Made by a program: the position numbers and the translations under genes | Assembly (NCBI RefSeq): GCF_030269515.1 | Contig: NZ_BSTM01000032.1 | Span: 1 to 64,000, forward strand | Direction: 5' to 3' | Origin: Actinomadura sp. NBRC 104412 | Lineage (GTDB): Bacteria; Actinomycetota; Actinomycetes; Streptosporangiales; Streptosporangiaceae | Length of the DNA: 64,000 bases | In this document: positions 62,801-64,000 of the stretch, one piece after another | Position numbering within the stretch: position 1 is the stretch's first letter | Layout: each line of letters begins with the position of its first letter | Notes under the pieces: model-generated | Seen by the model: only the letters and a program-made list of their open reading frames with translations | What the model was told of the DNA's origin: nothing | The model's database searches: none

Positions 62801-64000
62801 TTCGGCGACGCCGACGCGCGGAATCGCCGGACCCGTTCTCGCGCCGACGGCTCCGCCGCCTCGGCGTCCCCCTCAGGTGCGGGCTCCGGCTCGGGAGGCG
62901 CGGCCGGGGCGGCGGGACGGCCCGTGAACAGCGCCACCCCGGAGATCTCCGTGCCGGAGCCCGCGACCATCGCGGCCCACGGCCCCAGCCAGCGGCGATC
63001 CAGCTCCAGCACGGGCACGGCGATCCCCGGCGGGACGGCCCCCGCGTGCCGGTCGCGCATCCGCACCGACAGCCCGGCATTGGGTGTTCCCGTGCCGGCG
63101 GCGCGCAGCCACACCCGTTCCGTGGCGGCGGCGCACCGGCGCCACAGCCGTTGCGGCAGCGGCTGGGCGATCGCGACGGAGGCGGACCGGCCCCAGCGGT
63201 CCAGCAGCGCGGCGGCGCGTCCGTCCTGCCACGCCGCGCCGATGCAGTCGCTGACGACCAGGACGATCCGGCGCGTGCCCGCCCCGCCCACGACGTCCGG
63301 GAGCTCGGCGCGCTCGGCCGGCTCCGTAGTGGTGGAGGTGGTGGAGGCGTCGGTGTCGAGGTAGCGGATCCGCACGTCCCGGAAGGCGCCCAGCCGTTCC
63401 AGCAGAAGGCGCAGCTCGTCGGCGGTGTGGCGCCACACGACCATGGACCGTGCCACGTCCACCACCAGCACCAGCTCGAACCGCCTCTCGGTGGCCGCGT
63501 CGAGCTGGGGCTCCCAGATGAGCGTGTCGGCGAACCGTACGGCGGTGCGCTCCTCGTTCAGCCGACCCGGCCGAGGGGACGGCACGGCGAGACGTAGCGG
63601 GCGCAGCGCGCGGGCCAGCGCCAGCGTGTGCGGGAGCGCCGGAAGCGTGGGCGCGCGGACGGGGAAGGACGGTTCGCCGCCGCCCCCGAAGCCGCCCGGC
63701 AGGAAAAGGCCCGCCTGTTCCGTGGACGCCGAAGGATCCTCCGAGGCCCCCCGGCCGCCGGTCTCCGGCCGCGATCGCCGGCCTTGGACGTCCGAGACGC
63801 GGGCGCCGCCATCCGGAGCGGCGGGCTCCGGACCGGGCCCGTCCGTGGCGGTGCCGTCCACGTCGGGCTCCGTCGCCGCCTGATCGTCCGCACCCTTCGC
63901 CGTCCCGGCCTCGTCAGGTGCGCCGGGTTTCGCGCGCGCGTCCGGGGCGCCCAGGAGCCGGGCGATCCACAGCACGTCCGCCAGGTCCTCCGCCGAGAGG
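59827..64000 (-). CDS. SAV_2336-NB-ARC-TPR protein, FxSxx-system-like (5' end outside window)
   Basis: The frame enters from the window edge (reading LSAEDLADVLWIARLLGAP) and continues for about 1,390 residues, so the true start is missing. It has a SAV_2336-type N-terminal domain with a vWA-like core (ELVLVVDVARSMVVW, IVLVVSDCIGAAW), residues about 120-340. An NB-ARC ATPase follows, with Walker A APGALGKT near 608 and Walker B WLLVYDDAGD near 683. Tetratricopeptide repeats of the kinesin-light-chain type run from about 920 to the C-terminus (YGGDHPHALHAAG, FGADHPATLAAK). The first Walker A glycine is replaced by Ala. This architecture matches TPR proteins of actinobacterial FxSxx-COOH RiPP/conflict systems; no peptide or radical SAM gene is inside the window. 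Confidence 0.82.
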   Translation of the reverse strand, partial: LSAEDLADVLWIARLLGAPDARAKPGAPDEAGTAKGADDQAATEPDVDGTATDGPGPEPAAPDGGARVSDVQGRRSRPETGGRGASEDPSASTEQAGLFLPGGFGGGGEPSFPVRAPTLPALPHTLALARALRPLRLAVPSPRPGRLNEERTAVRFADTLIWEPQLDAATERRFELVLVVDVARSMVVWRHTADELRLLLERLGAFRDVRIRYLDTDASTTSTTTEPAERAELPDVVGGAGTRRIVLVVSDCIGAAWQDGRAAALLDRWGRSASVAIAQPLPQRLWRRCAAATERVWLRAAGTGTPNAGLSVRMRDRHAGAVPPGIAVPVLELDRRWLGPWAAMVAGSGTEISGVALFTGRPAAPAAPPEPEPAPEGDAEAAEPSARERVRRFRASASPKAVELAGYLAAAPLRLPVMRLVQGTMMPGSTPAHLAEVFLGGLLRVDSAQSDRQDPSEVAYEFHDGVRDVLLGGLRRDDALHILREVWGTVRDRLGSTLDFPALLAAIKQDPDALPPDQPFAQVATGVLARLGGTYGEVARFLSQSARRNGTGDAQRNGHTQARPPKEGPHAPPLLGGLPPRNPFFHGRVEHLSRVWESLRDDGAATVLLPSAPGALGKTEIALELVHAHLGEYGLVWWIPAGDSRSVRASLGRLARRLGTPLSDDLPVTVANLLRALRDGLPDGRRWLLVYDDAGDLTELTPLMPLMPRSADAAGDVLVTSRDRLWSRVATVIEVDAFRRAESISFLRRRMPGLSEAEAGMLAEALGDSPAALVQAAVHITTTGQGIDDYLRLVRLRLSRLRPPESRENQPVAALGITLDGLARRDPDAYGLLTECSYLGPAGYAPVRPGEAEPPAMMRTLDRLELGRMDQETGSLLVPRWVREAVRNALPRETAAQARERVHAQLSAMTPASGPEVEATWTARASITPHLASSDIVSADGDDARAVVIDQARFLYHSGDFEGCRALAEEAVTRWRRRHGDDDAFVLDAASVLTDVLYASGRPKQVTEAMALTEDILRSLRSTHGPDDTAILLAAGRLGGGRGLRHQGGFASAYELDDAIWRRTRQRYGGDHPHALHAAGQVATGLYLLGRFHEAHAQDAALLDRLSALHDGGTVNREVVHATQCLARDLHALGSYDEALRRLDAILSPARDALGRDHALVLHAERTRAAALRKAGRLTDAARLAEQTVDAHLRRFGADHPATLAAKTTAALAGSAAGAPGLGRVLAEEALSGYRRTLGDDHPFTSACAIDLASVMRRVGDVQAALELDRNAVAALERDGGPGRDHFHALCGAAGMANDLYLLGELRAAHDLVSRTRDGFEARHGPSHPYTLACAHNLAVIGRALSGAPDPGTGTAAREALSGLLGEGHPEVRAAAQDDLLECDIDLPSL

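Overview
The window is high-GC DNA from an actinomycete. WhiB, a FurA-KatG pair, a mycobacterial-type qcrB, MutT1, many two-component and TetR/IclR/MarR regulators, frequent GTG starts and a SAV_2336/NB-ARC/TPR protein together suggest a filamentous actinomycete, perhaps Streptosporangiales/Thermomonosporaceae (Actinomadura-like). That placement is inference from gene content; no rRNA or tRNA gene was seen. Most of the window is single-copy metabolic, regulatory and cell-envelope genes. Accessory signs are an IS end at the left edge, three decayed or frameshifted genes, several short tandem repeats, and a conflict-type gene pair running off the right edge.

Left part (1-10.6 kb): an IS5-type transposase fragment abuts a SixA-like phosphatase. 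A five-gene minus-strand block follows in the order SDR, MFS exporter, QueA-like protein, serB, FUSC membrane protein; the first three are joined by ATGA overlaps. Divergently, a GAF histidine kinase, a NarL-type regulator and a PP2C phosphatase form a probable operon.

10.9-26.4 kb: DUF2752 and RDD membrane proteins, an ABC ATPase, a TauE permease, a small gene behind a TATAAT box and a LexA-type SOS box, a DUF2231-Rieske protein, a molybdopterin oxidoreductase, furA and katG separated by a 14-bp minisatellite, two tandem CapA-like phosphoesterases, a GH25 muramidase and a TetR regulator.

26.6-38.7 kb: a frameshifted LpqC-type lipoprotein esterase, a diiron ferritin-like protein, secreted proteins, an RlpA-like protein, an alpha/beta hydrolase, a DUF1232 protein, an IclR regulator, a proline-rich surface protein, a GNAT pseudogene, and an azoreductase-SugE operon facing a TetR gene across two palindromic operators.

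38.7-53.2 kb: a solitary qcrB, an OmpR-type two-component pair, a GCS2-family ligase, an orphan histidine kinase, an SDR, a rhomboid protease, WhiB and GNAT genes flanking an inverted repeat, and a polyphosphate group (CYTH-CHAD protein, MutT1, Ppk).

53.2-64 kb: a gamma-glutamylcyclotransferase preceded by 12-bp repeats, a frameshifted ArsR gene, a STAS anti-anti-sigma factor, a MarR regulator, an L,D-transpeptidase, a secreted protein, an RsbW-like kinase behind a SigB-type promoter, and a two-gene unit made of a cyclase-fold/effector-associated-domain protein and a large SAV_2336-NB-ARC-TPR protein truncated by the window end. This last unit is the best candidate for a poorly described system.
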